A DNA stretch of 64,000 nt, from assembly GCA_900239685.1 (NCBI GenBank), contig OENT01000064.1:186001-250000 (forward strand), written 5' to 3'. The position numbers and the translations under genes were made by a program. Source of the stretch: Rotaria macrura. Taxonomy: Eukaryota; Rotifera; Eurotatoria; Philodinida; Philodinidae. The notes under the pieces were generated by a model, which worked only from the letters and a program-made list of their open reading frames with translations, did no database searches and was not told the origin of the DNA. Shown here one piece after another: positions 25,105-38,238 of this stretch. Every line of letters starts with the position of its first letter. The first letter of the stretch is position 1.

Positions 25105-26925
25105 ATGCTGTTAATAATCATTGTACTAGCTATTCGATTTTCTACAATTGGTAAGCAATGCTTTGTTTTTGATTAAGGATCCATATTTCCTATATTAATA
25201 TCCAGACACTTGTCCCATATTCTGTCAATGTTATTCTTCATTCGATGGTAAAAGTTCGATCATATATATATTTTTTTTTCTCTTGTTCTAATAAAACAAT
25301 TTTCAAGGTTATCATGTTACATGTCAAAATGCAAAACTTTCTGAAATACCTTTTAATCTAACGAAATTCCTTCAAACAACACAACATCAAAATTTAATTG
25401 TTGATTTAAGTTCAAATTTTCTCTCGATTATACCTTGCCATATATTTCATATATCAACAATAATAACATTAATACTAACTAGAAATCATATTGAAACTAT
25501 TCCATGGTGTTTTTCACAATCGTCTATTCAAACTCTACGTTTGAATCAAAATCAACTTCGATTCAATCAATCAACTCTTTTGTCAAGTTCAAAATTACTA
25601 CATCTTGATATATCTCATAATAAAATTTCATATCTACCGCGAACATTTTTTAATCATCTACGACGTCTTCGTACGTTGATATTAAATGATCAATCTAATT
25701 TATTTCAACAAAATTCTGATCGATGGATTCATTCATTAACAACACGAGATCAACTGACTGTTGTAATTTGTGATGAAAATTTTCATTTACCATTATGTTT
25801 ATTTGATAGTTTATTTCAAGCAAATAAATTGTTAGCAATCGAATTAAATTCAAACATACATTGTGATTGTTCTTTTGTATATTTACCATTGGAAAAAGTT
25901 CATTTTCGTTATTGTCAAACTTCAGATCGACAACAAGAAACATGTAATTCTCAAACATCTCATTTCGAGCATGGTCATTCATTAGCTCATATACAAAATG
26001 ATAGATATCGTCAAATATGTGCTAAACAATATGAACTATGTCAAAATATACAATTAAATAAGAACTATCAATTAACAACTAGTAATTTTGACTTCTCTAT
26101 AAGCACCAATAAAATCGAATCAGAATCATTGATCGAATATTCTTTATTAAATAAATCAACTACTACAAAAGTAACATCCTCAAAGAAAGAAAATATAACC
26201 GCAAGTACTATTATACCTCTCGTACTACTGTTACTCATTGTGACAATAGTCTGTCTTTATGTTATTCTATCTGGACGTTTTATTAAAATGAAGAAACAAG
26301 AACCAATTACAGATTTTATTATTAGACAGAAAAAACAACAGAATACGTCAAAGAATACCACAAGCGGTATGAAGAATTTTTGTTGAACGAGAAATTTAAA
26401 GAAAAGAAAAATCCTGAAAGAAATCATTTCAATTACAGTTACAAAAAGTCGTTGCTCTCCATTGTTCATAGAGATGACTAGATACAAGGTTAATCAGCTA
26501 TGATTTTACTAGAAGTAACTAATCAATACATCTGTTTATCATTGAAAATCATTTCTAGTTTTGATAACCTTCAAAATGTTTCTCACAGATTTTTTTTCTT
26601 CTCGTTATCATTATTAGTAGTAGTCGACTCTGACAAGAATCCGACACGATTCGAAGAATGTATTTCAGTTGAAAATATGAACATGAATTCAAATCCACAA
26701 AGAAATTCACTTCAATCATATCATCAACGGCACAATTCATATTCGGATGATGAATCTGAACTAACATTTTATAGTCTGAACACTAATAATAAGAACTCTT
26801 CAACTTCATTTATACAATCGTCAATGACGGAAATTGATGTAGAATCATTAACATCAGCAATAAATTCTTCATTATCCAGTGAAACTGTTATTACATCGAA
26901 TCGAAATCAAAAGAGAATATATTGA
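25105..26925 (+). CDS. Single-pass leucine-rich-repeat membrane protein
   Basis: Type I membrane protein of unknown partner. Exons 25105-25150, 25206-25247, 25308-26366 and 26624-26925 join in frame to 482 aa. A signal peptide (MLLIIIVLAIRFSTI) is followed by an LRR N-cap CPIFCQC. About four leucine-rich repeats follow (LIVDLSSNFLSIIP, TLILTRNHIETIP, TLRLNQNQL, LLHLDISHNKISYLP), then an LRR C-cap with HCDC. Next are a Ser/Thr stalk with N-glycosylation sites, a membrane helix (IIPLVLLLLIVTIVCLYVIL) and a Ser/Asn-rich cytoplasmic tail. If the last intron is retained, the frame ends at 26386 (388 aa) with a short tail GMKNFC. The layout resembles LRR adhesion molecules, but orthology to a named gene cannot be called. 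Confidence 0.85.
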
Positions 26926-26946
26926 TAAGAAGAGACAAACGAATAT

Positions 26947-26956
26947 TTTATTTATT
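26947..26956 (-). terminator. Candidate poly(A) signals for syndecan
   Basis: Two overlapping AATAAA on the minus strand lie about 250 bp past the syndecan stop and only about 20 bp from the stop of the convergent LRR gene. If used, the syndecan 3' UTR would run across the whole gap between the genes. Confidence 0.4.
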
Positions 26957-27005
26957 CTACATTTATAAGCACAAAAGAAAAGGAGGAGATATCTTTATCG
27001 ATCTG

Positions 27006-27056
27006 ACACACACACACGCATATTTATATATATGTATTTATATATATATATATAAA
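27006..27056. repeat. (CA)n/(TA)n microsatellite
   Basis: CACACACACAC followed by interrupted ATATAT runs, between the convergent LRR and syndecan genes. Confidence 0.8.
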
Positions 27057-27204
27057 TGTTCGTATTCCTGAGATACATTCACACATAATTGAGTATGACA
27101 GCGTAAAAAAGAACGAGTCACTAACGAACATAACAAAAACAACGACAACAAGACATAAGAAAGTCGATATAAAAAGAAAAACTCGTCAATTTTTAGGAAT
27201 ATTT

Positions 27205-28165
27205 TTAGGCATAGAATTCCTGTGGTGATTTAGAATAACCATATTGATTGGGATAAAGCAAACCAGTTGTATATGATGAATGAGATTTTTCACGTTTATG
27301 ATAACGTTGAATAATACAAATAAGAAGAATAACAGATACAAATATGCCAATAGCTAAACCTATAAGATAAATGATTATATTGTCAATGAATTTGTGTAAT
27401 GATTGATTTATTAATTCTATTTTTTTTTATGAATGACTTACCAGCAAGAATACCTGCTGCAACTTGTGGACGAGTGAGAAATTTAAAAAATACCCAGATC
27501 CGTGCCGTATGATTAACAGTTGATAAATGATGTGTCGTTATTAGTGGTGGAAAATAACGTGTTGTTGAATGTGTACTTATTGTAGAAATTTTATTTGTAA
27601 CTGTGAATTCATTGTAATAAGAGTCATCTTCAAGATCATCAGCATAATCTCCAAGATCATCTTTGAATTCACTTGGATCTGCATCATCAAATGATAATAA
27701 TTTTGTATTAGTTCGATTTTTCTGATTTCGTTGTTCATAATTAAGTGTTGTTCGTATCCAGTGTGTTAGTAATGTTGTAGTTGAAGTCGTTGTTGTAGTT
27801 CTTGTGGTCGTTTGTCTTGTTGTTGTTGGTCGTGTTGCCATTGTTCTGGTTGTTGTTGTTGTTGTAGTGGTAGATGCAGTAGTCGTAGGTGTAGTTGTAC
27901 TGAAAATATTTGCTGTGACTTTATATAGTTCTTCTTCTTCTTCATCGTCAGCATATTCATCAGGACTTGCAGCACCACCACCACTACCTTCAATAGTATT
28001 TTCTGCTAGTTTCTGGTCATTGGGATCATAGTCATAATCAAGTGGATCTTGTTTGAGTAATTTAAAACTGTCAGCAATTTGACCTTTCGAACTATTTGTG
28101 ATTGCTGATTGAATAGCAATAATAAGGAAAATAGAGATAACCAACAGTTGAGTAAACATTATCAA
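27205..28165 (-). CDS. SDC: Syndecan (transmembrane heparan sulfate proteoglycan core)
   Basis: Syndecans carry heparan sulfate chains outside the cell and bind PDZ proteins inside. Two exons (28165-27442 and 27359-27205, intron 82 bp) join in frame to 292 aa. A signal peptide (MFTQLLVISIFLIIAIQS) leads an acidic ectodomain with one glycosaminoglycan site (IEGSGGG) ahead of Asp/Glu runs. A long Thr-rich mucin-like stretch follows. Before and in the membrane helix is RPQVAAGILAGLAIGIFVS, matching the syndecan RPEVLAAVIAGGVIGF pattern. The short basic tail has YHKREKSHSSY in the C1 position and ends KSPQEFYA; the terminal EFYA is the family's PDZ-binding C2 motif. It is oriented against the LRR gene. 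The C1 region is diverged from the usual RMRKKDEGSY, but the C-terminus makes the call firm. Confidence 0.93.
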
Positions 28166-31100
28166 CTGACGGTTCGGTATAAAAAAAATTAAAAAGATTT
28201 TGTAATAAGAAGAATTCTTTTATTATGAATGAATAGAAATACAAGCACAAGTCAAATGATAATGATCATGTGAGAAAGTAAATAAACAAAACGACCGTCA
28301 ACATCTCAGAGGAATTGACCATTGGTCAACAATTTTACAGCAACGGATTAAATCAACTGACTTAAAAGATATTGATGAATGAAATTTGTGATTTTGACTA
28401 TTTAATCAATTCTTTCTATCAACAAATATTTTCTATTCATGATTTTCAAGTAAATGTCCAATATGTTCAAAATGAACACAAGATGGCGCTCTGACTCGCC
28501 ATCAGCTGAACTACATGATAAGACGTAAAAGAAATCTTACAACGAATGAGTTCAACACTTACCTTTGAACCTTGTCCATTCATATTGATATTACATATGA
28601 TGACCTACATCTTGTGAGATGTATTTTTGTAAAGATTTCCGGTGTATAGACATTATTTCTTTTATTTGTACAATCATAATCTACACGACATTGTACTTAT
28701 GTGCATTTCCAACAAAGGATTCTAACCATCACGTTTACATCTATAACGTTATACTCTTTTTTCGAAGCTCTTTGCAGAAGTCTCAACATGTATGCTTTTA
28801 TTGATCGTTGCGCTGATAATATTTTTCAATATTTTTATCGCTAACACTTATACGTATAAGTGTTTCATATCGAGATGTTCTTTTCGGGCGATATTCATAT
28901 CTTTTTGTGTCACTGCAATAGTACACATCTTAGTACATGATGTTTGCTATTGTAAAGATTCTGCGAAGGATTAGCTTTTGTGCGATAACGATGAGTGGCG
29001 TTGAACTTCAAAATATCTACTTGGAAAAAATTTGCCTTGAAGAAACTCATTTGATAACGAGTAACTACATGTTGTTTACGTGACGAACTCACCGTTGATG
29101 ATAAACACTGAACGTTAAAAGGCGATGAAAAGATAAACGAACGTTTTCCTTTAAACGTGCAACTCATTTCTTATAGACTCGTATTTTCTAACAATGAAAT
29201 TGCAGATATTTACATTGTCAATATATGAGATAAACTTATTTATATAATTATTTCAATCGATAGATTTTATTCATCTCTCCTTCGTTCTTTCAGGTTATTA
29301 CAATAGCAAACGGTTCTAACTGTTTGTCTTATGAATATCTCGAAAAAAAGAACGCCCTCGAGTAATCCATTAGACTTCTCTATGAATAGTGATATGAAGA
29401 TTTTGTTCGATGCTATCAAATGATGTATTCATCATAGTGTTGTATCCTAGTTTTTATCTAGAGCTATAATAGATTGCAATCCATAGAAAAGAAAAGAATA
29501 TCAAAATTATATCTATCTATCGTTATCTGTATAAACTGCAAATAACCATGGTTGTATCTATTGACACTTATTCGAGAAGAACGATATACCGAACATAATA
29601 AGGATCAGTTTCGATAGAATTATACATCATCAAATGATTATAATGATGTAATGTTCATGGTAAAAAAAATAATGAGTATAGCTCACAGCTAACACTTAAT
29701 CGATTGAATAAGAAAAACAGAAATGATTCTCTACATTTCATTTTCATATTGAACGAAAAGATTTTGTCCGACCGGTAAATAAATATCATGTAGTAAATAT
29801 TTGATGATAAATTTTCAGAATACTTGATCGATTCTATTTTTAACTATCATTAGATGCTTATTAGAACATGTTCTGAAATGAATTATTCCATTGATGTCTT
29901 GTATCAGCTCATTTATACCAAATATCAACATCGAAAATCAAGAAATCGTCGGAATCTACAGTATTTTTTTGAAAATGATTTCTATTGCAGAAAAATATCA
30001 TGTATCAAGTAGTTCACTCGTTCATCATAGATTTGTATAAATGAAACAATTGTGTCCTGAAAGCATGGTGTATTAGAATACTATCATCTTATTTCTAAAA
30101 CTTTTTGTTCATCTCTACACACTTAAATCAGTGATTCGATCATATCTTGAGTATGGAAATGTGATGAAACAGGACAATCAAGCAAAACGTACTTTTTTAT
30201 TTGAAAATGTGAATGTATCAATTTTGAAGACACGAAATTTCATTCAACACAAAATTAGCACGAACGCTATCAATCACACTGGTCTTGTGGAATTGTTCGG
30301 CAACTAAAACTATACATTCATTGAGAGGACTATAATTGGAACTTAAGAGAAAGATTGCATAATATAGCGAGGATGTTCTTTTCGATAGAATAATAAGAAA
30401 TTTTTCCGTAGCTATCATCTTGTTTTCAACTACTATGGAATATTTTCAACATGAATAATTATCTTCTGTCAAGTCTATGTACGGAGCATGTGTGTTTACA
30501 TGAAGGCAAAAGAAGAACGTGTCGTAAATTACATTGGATCGGAATAAAGTCAATACATTTTCTGTTGTTTTTGTTTGAGTATCTTTTTAAAGTATTCTCT
30601 ATTTCGAATACTTGGTAGATCATAAGGTTTCACATGTTCTTTTTCTCTTTTTAATCGTATGGAATTGAATATTTCTTATTATGACTTAATAATTCAAATT
30701 TATCCGTTCGAAGAATTCCTTCCAACGAATAGATTTGATATTTGTATTAATATCTATTGATAGGTCGTTTTCTCTTTAATCAAAGTTTAGCTGACATATG
30801 TAAACAAAAAGATACTTTCTTTCTGGCGATATTTTTCGATTGTCAATTAGTATGCGTACGAAATGTACTACTATCAATTGTAACGGAACGCATTAGCTAG
30901 ATGAAAAATGTCGTATCGAATTCCAACAGATGACATAAATTTATCAAAGTTAATGGCTGTCATCGACTATTATTATTCGTTGATAATGCATAGATTATAA
31001 AAGCATCTGAAATATAAAAATGATATGTAATAATAGACGTGCCTTGAAGGCGACAAACAAATGAACATAATTGCTTTTGCTCTTGCATATATAGATGTTC

Positions 31101-32720
31101 TGTTTGATAGATAGATATGAAAGTCAACTGAAAATATTCTCATTACAACGATTGAGATCAATGATTTGTATGGAGATTAATCGTTTGAATGTACTAGAAG
31201 CATTGATATGATGAAATGTCAAGGATTTTTTACGTATTCACGTTTAGAGAAGCCTTCTAAGCTAAAATGATATAATGATGATATGATAGATGAACCTCAT
31301 AACTGAATGAATACTCAATAATAATAAAAAACAAGCATCTTTGACTGATGCACGACATAATGATTTTGACTATAGTCATAAAGTAAATTGCTTGATTGAG
31401 AAATTTCAAAACACTACATGACAGGTCTGAAATTATTTCTCGTTCAGATTCAATTCAAGAAACATTTTTATCAATATCATCTATTTTTCTTCTGTTTCCC
31501 ATAGGATCAACAGGAAAAAAGATTCATGCTATAATTACGGAAAAAGTATAGTCTTCTAATAACACTTGAATAAACAAAAACAAATAGTATTTTAAGAATA
31601 AGTTTCTTGCTTTCGAATAAACAGAAATATTGTATCCATCTTTTGGTTAACAATCAAAATAGAAATAAAATAATAATTTAAATCTTTTCATCCTAACTTC
31701 AATACAAGACTAGTTTCAAGCACTTGATCATAAGAAAATTATAGTATTTACAAGAAGATGTGGTGCTATTGAAGATACTGTTCGACTTGAATTCGTTAAA
31801 TGATCCAGACAAGATAGATGTTGATATGTAGATCAAATTTTATGTCACAGTATTTTTATGTATGATCTCGTAACTTGATTTGCAAGAACTATGTACCAAA
31901 CAGAGAGCTAAAAAGATTTTTTTTGATAGATAGCAGACAGTGTTTGCTTTGTATACTATCCTTGATTATAGTTTTGATTTCGTTTGATTTGAAGCAATAG
32001 CAACAATGAAACCTTGACAGTACCCTGAAAAAAATGTCTGCTTTTTAAAAATGTTTTGTTCTAACTTTGAACAATCCGTTTCAAATCTTACAATAACCTG
32101 TAGTACAATATTCTTGGAAGTTAAATGAAACGGAGACATATTAAAATTTTTTGATATAACTCGATAATCCATTCAGAAGTTCATTATTCGAATACAACAA
32201 CAATATTCCTTCTGTTGAAATCTTTTATTTTGTCTTTCTAATAATTGTCACATTATTTTCATTCGATATATAATCATTCAAAGCACATAAAGATTTCTGA
32301 AAACAGTTGATTCGTCAAGGTGAGATCGTCTGACGATCATCATTCAATTGATATACTATATCGTTTCTTAAAAGTCAACTAGTCAGCATTATTCTTTTCT
32401 CAATAAATCTCAATTTCTATTCGAAACAATAACAACAACAAAAATACCAAAATTTTTTTGAAAGTTTATTATTGATTGTATCATACTGCAATCGCCACAG
32501 AATGACATTTCTGACATATTATAAATACATCGATTGTAGCGTCATACATCGTCAGATTGGTCGATAAAAAGAAACCATTCTATTAGAATCAAAGCATTCA
32601 TTTATTCATTCATTCATTGATTATTATTATTATTATTACTATTATGATCATGTATGATTTTCTTTAAAAACAAATAAATTGATCTAAAGAATAATAAGTG
32701 GTCATAGAATAAAAATCTTC
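28166..32720. other. Intergenic region between divergent syndecan and SCHIP1 genes
   Basis: About 4.5 kb of AT-rich DNA. The only clear pattern is a (CATT)n then (ATT)n run at about 32598-32644, just upstream of the SCHIP1 start. Short open frames here lack recognisable domains. No RNA gene or transposon was identified. Confidence 0.5.
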
Positions 32721-35700
32721 ATGTCTGAAGAAGCAAACGAAAATGTTTCTCGTGAAGGAAAATCTTCTGATTTTCTACATGAATATTTACAAAAAACTAA
32801 CTTATCAACAACGGCGAGTCTTAATCAATTTATAAAAGAACATCATATTTCACGCGATGAAAATGAAACTGATGAAGCATTTACAAAACGTGTTAAAAAA
32901 ATTAATTATTTAAATTTAGCACAACAACTAATTCGTCAAAGTAGTCAAAATACGAATGCACGTCAGATTACTAAACCTGAATTGAAACCTCTGAATGATG
33001 TTAGAATAATATCCTCTTGATTATTATATTCAATAGGTTTGTTTTTTTTTCTTCTTTTTTTGTTTTTCTCTAGGAATCTTTACCGAAACCTACAGCACCT
33101 CTCAAACGAATGAAACCTGTTTTTTCTCCAGCCGAAGATCCAGATTTTGATGATGAATTCGAATTAGATGACAATAATTCACGAGATATTTATGATGAAT
33201 CATCATCGTCAAGTGATGATGATATTGATCGACAAAAAAATCGTTCAATCTCACATAGAAATAATCATACATTTGCAAACGATATTAAACAAAAACTATC
33301 TAATCTTGCTGCTGATGTTGTACGTACATTTGGTACGTCAAATATGACAGGAGATGATGATTTAATTAGACCATTATCAACTAATACATCGTTTCCATCA
33401 CGATTATTTTCTAATCGAATAAAAGAAACGAATAAGTAAGATCACATAATCCAATTCAGAAGATGCATAATAGGAAAATTGTTTTTGTATTTCATTTTTC
33501 AAGTTCACCGAATTCATTTAACAATGAAATTTGTTCGATACAAGGATTATCATCACAAACAAATAATGATCATGATATTGTGTCTGATAGTCATGTAGCT
33601 ACTGCTGATGATGATGCCGATTTATTATATACAAATGAAAGTCTACTACCACAAGTTGATTGGGAAAATCTCGAAAGACAACTTAAACAAGCACAAATCG
33701 AACGAGAACGATATGATAAGGTATTACATTTTTATAATTCAATTCATATCACGATTTTCATACTTTACTTGAAAGTACTTCATGTGGTGTTTGAGTTTCG
33801 TTTTTGAATATTTCAGTCTACTCATGATATATAATACATTGATGAATGTGAAAGTTTCCTACTAGATCGAACTGTAGAGATAACTAAATTTTCATGTTCG
33901 AGCAAATTTAATCATGGGAAAAACTTTCCGGTGAATTCTTAGCATGTGATGAAACTTAAATTGAGAGTATGCCCTAAATGTTCTGTTTTGACGAGTACAT
34001 TTATTTTGTTTCTGTACAAGATATTGGTATCAAAGTTAGACGTTAACATTTCTAAAAATCTGAAAATGATGATCAAAAGAAAATCCCTGATTAATACTCT
34101 AGAGAATACTTAGAAATATTTGTATTAAGCAGGTCAATCTGACTCAACCAAGTTACAAGATATGGGACGGTCTTGATAATTATCGGCATCATCATAGAAA
34201 ACAATTTAGTCTGTATTCTATTCAACAAATAAGAAAATAAGATTTCATTATAAAAAATAAACTCTACACACATAATGACTATGGTTAAGTGAGTCTACTG
34301 AGTAGATAATTAGTTTCGAGTAGTACAATGTATCCGAGTATATTTTGATTTGACATTGACAGTAAGATTTTCTGTGCATAATGAAAAAAAAAACGATCAC
34401 CTAACATTGTTCTTGTCATTGACGATCTGAAACTTGCACCATACTAAAAACTTTACTCGATTTTTGTGTACGAAAAAAAAATATGAATCTATTTAGTGAG
34501 TCTCTTTGAAATATGACTTTGTCAAATTTAACAACACATATGTCGAGAAAGTCTAAGATTAGAATCGATCTGTATGATTTTAATTGAGTTCTACTCAGAC
34601 TATAGAGATTATGTAGTAAAGATTCGATAGTTCAGTAATAGTTAAGAAATAACTTATGTGGACACATAGTCAATAGAAAATTATTACAAGCACAATGTAA
34701 TTGTTTACATGAGAACTTTCTTCGATTAAAATCAATGTTATTTAAGTCATTGAAAATATTTTTTCCTATTATGTTATTTTCTTACCTCGTTTAATCCGAA
34801 GTTTATTAATCAATGTATTCTGGGCGTAAAGCAAAAAGCAAGACGTCATCGTGTGTATTCTCATGAAGATGAAAAGAAAACAACGACTGAAACGTATGAA
34901 TACATGTACATTTGATGGAAAACAGTGTTTACACAGAGATCTTTTCGATTTCCTATCATGAGGAAGTAATTCAATGCTAACTCATTAAGGACAAAGTCTA
35001 TTCTAATAGACATGAAGTGTACTCGAATGAGAAGAGGTTATAGAAAATGAAGAAGAAGAAGAAGGATACTCTTTATTTTCAATATCTACTTACGATACTC
35101 TATGATAAGTTCATGTCTTATAACAAAAAGAATCTGAATTTTTCATACTAAGTTTGGATTTATAAAAATAAAATATTGTTTTGTGTCACATTCATTTCTC
35201 TGATGAATGTAATCTGAAATAAATCTAAAAGTTTATTGATTCAAACAAATGAAAACTATGTGTACATACGTACGTTTAGTGAAATTGAAAATTTTCGAAA
35301 AAGTAAGTGATACATTTGCACATGTTAAAATGTCATATTACATCCAATGGATTGTTCTTAAAATTTTGCGGAACGAAATTTGTTTCCTATAATGAATAAA
35401 ACATTCAAACTTCTCAAGTTATAACACCCGAAGCAATTCCATTTAATAATAATAAAATTTTCATTGTCAATAAAAGCATTATAGCGTGCATGTGTAACGT
35501 GTCAGTCGGTGTGTTTCTCATTTATTTTAGCTTAAAAAAAGAATGATACATGCAATGCTACACGTATAAAATAAAAGCAGCTAGTTACAACATGAAGTTT
35601 GTAATCAATTCTTTTCCTATTCTTTCTCTCTGTCTCTGTCTCTGTCTTGTAAAGCAATGTTTTCATTATTTGGTGTATCTTGAGTATACCGTTGCTATTC

Positions 35701-38056
35701 TCTCTCGTTCTTTTCTTTGGTACTCATTTCATCACCACTGGAAATAGACGATTATTAAAAACAAAAACCGTGAAAAAGAAATAAAGAGAAATTCCATTTT
35801 AAGTATGGATTTGTATATTTATTATTTACATAATAATAAAATAAAATTTGAGCCTAATTTGGATAATATCCGTTTGGATATAAAAGTAAGTAAATCAATT
35901 AATATATAATGATTCTCTTGAAAAAAAAAATCACAAATCAAATAAAAATCTCTTGATAATCAAAAATCAGTTCGAGGTTATTGAAAGGAGTATTCTCACG
36001 AACATTAATCTCATCAGACGAAGAACACTTATTTTACTATTTCTATTATTAATACGTCTGATTACTCATGAGATTCGACAGATGATTTCTTTCTTTACAT
36101 AGATAGGATATGTCTCGTTATTTAGGATACAAGACCTATAAAATGTGTCATTTACTGTTGAAATGACAAGATGAAAAGCAGAAGGTGGTTATTGTCTATG
36201 CCTTTTATTGTACCGATCTATATACAATAAAAAAAACTAGCATTCGTGTTGTCATGATCAGTATTGGGCTAAATCGTTTTTTTTTTGTGCGATCGTTTAC
36301 TTGTAATTGAAAAATACTATACAACAATAGTAACGACAATCATATAACAACGATGATGAAACACAAAAAAAAAAGAAAAAAAAAGATTTTTCTATTCTTT
36401 TCCGTTCCCATTTCCCGAGAAAGAATTCTGATTCATAAACAACACACGAAATAAGACCGACTTACTTGTAATACACGGCATTTGAGTAAGATTTCTGAAG
36501 ATAAAAATAATGGTACACTGGAAGTGGCATGAATCTTTGCAAGTAAGAGTGATCAGAAGGTTACTCTTTTTGCTACGTGCTGTTTATAATAATCGAAAAC
36601 ATATGAGCTAATGTAATGTTGCTTTCTTTTATTTATTGAAGGCTCGACTAAATGATCGTGATGAAATTCGTCGTAAATTAGCAGCAGGTAATGAATCAGA
36701 AGGTGAAAATGAAGATTATTATACGTCAGATTATATCAAGAAAACAATGGGGACAACATCACACCGACGTCGGCAAGGTAAAACATACGAGAGAAACAAA
36801 AGCAGACAGTATGATATGTCAATCAACACTTTTGATACACATTTCTTAATGAAGCCGATGTCATCAATCTTGATTAGTTTGAATAGAGAAAGTGAATGAC
36901 ACTTAGCGTACGGCGGGAGATAGACATATATTATAAAAAAAACAAGAATGGAGCATTTGTCCCGATATATATTTCCTACTGTTTTTGTTCGCCGGTAAAT
37001 AGATAGAGAAATAAGAATCTATATATACATCGAGATAATTGCGAATTCCGATGGCGTATAATACACATGAGAAGATTTATGATATTACAGGTTCAAATCT
37101 ACAAATATGTTTCGTTAATGAAAATCATCAAGCAAACGAAACATCTGATAATGATACGGTAAGAATCTTCGACATGTTTTTTTGTTTTTGACTACGAAGA
37201 GAACAAGAATCGATTATTGTCATTTAAGTATTCAACAAATCTACAGACCCAACACAAGAATTTAAAATCAGATGAAATAAATAAATTAGCGCTAGTAAAT
37301 AATGATGAAGATATTCTTGTAAAACAGCAAAGATTAAAAGTAACATTCAAAATATTGAATGTTAAGGAATTGAATGATTTTGTTTATTGAAGGAGGAAGC
37401 TAAAGTTGCGCTTGTAATTGGCGCTAAAATGGCACGTATGCAAGTACAAATTGAACGACGAACTTTGAAAAAGAAGAAATCACCCCTTTACGATATTGTA
37501 TGTTAATAGAAGAACATTGCTTTAATGGATTCGATTGTTTTTTGTTTTTCTAAAGATTGGTATCAATACCAATGATGATAAGCCATTAACTCTTCGAATG
37601 CTTGAAGATATGAATATTGGCCAATTACAAGTTATTGTTAATGATTTACATAGTCAGATTGAAGGTATAGTTGATCTTTTGCTTCCGATTACAAAGCAAC
37701 GATGAAAATAATATGTTCTGCTTTGGATATTTAAGGTTATAATGAAGAATTAGTTAATCTTTTAATGGAAAGAGATTCATTAAGTATGGAACAAGATTCA
37801 GTTCTAGTTGATATTGAAGATCTAACAAAGTAAGCATAGAATTTGCTCGTATTCGAATGTCATCGATTTGTTTTCTTTTTTGAAATCTAGACGTCTACAA
37901 GAACGTGCTGCTAGTCTATCACCAGAATCGAAACGACCGGCAACAAATGGAGCAGTTCAACATGTTTATGTTATTAAATCACCAACGACACAACAACCAG
38001 ATGTACAGAAAAAATCTATTCTTCATAATCTTCTACGTAAGGCAACATTTACTTAA
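32721..38056 (+). CDS. SCHIP1: Schwannomin-interacting protein 1 homologue
   Basis: SCHIP1 is a cytoplasmic coiled-coil adaptor that binds merlin (NF2) and ankyrin-linked complexes at the membrane. Ten exons join in frame to 542 aa: 32721-32999, 33074-33435, 33504-33720, 36642-36777, 37091-37158, 37247-37339, 37393-37497, 37556-37664, 37736-37829 and 37891-38056. The N-terminal half is acidic and Ser/Asp-rich. The C-terminal half carries the family signature: NLQICFVNENHQ, KEEAKVALVIGAKMARMQVQ, NIGQLQVIVNDLHSQIEGYN, EELVNLLMERDSLSMEQDS and VLVDIEDLTKRLQERA, a leucine-rich coiled coil. Most introns are 53-88 bp; the third is 2,921 bp and the fourth 313 bp. The match of the C-terminal 150 residues is decisive. 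Confidence 0.92.
33721..36641. other. Very large third intron of SCHIP1
   Basis: 2.9 kb of AT-rich DNA, by far the largest intron in the window. It holds homopolymer and short dinucleotide runs (for example CTCTGTCTCTGTCTCTG near 35625). No complete transposon, RNA gene or second coding frame was recognised. An internal promoter for a short SCHIP1 isoform would fit known SCHIP1/IQCJ-SCHIP1 biology but is not visible. Confidence 0.5.
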
Positions 38057-38232
38057 GTTATTATTCAAATTAGTGCCGGCTTGCTTTTTTACTAATTCGA
38101 TGAAATGAATGTGTATTCGTGTGTGTGTGTGGCATGTTTTATTACATTTCTTTCTAAATTTCTAATTTTAAGCTTAGGAGTTTTTTGTTTTTTTCTTTTA
38201 ATTATTTGTTGGTCGGATGGTTTTGAATTAAA

Positions 38233-38238
38233 AATAAA
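38233..38238 (+). terminator. poly(A) signal AATAAA for SCHIP1
   Basis: AATAAA about 177 bp after the SCHIP1 stop, following T-rich 3' UTR-like sequence. Confidence 0.6.
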
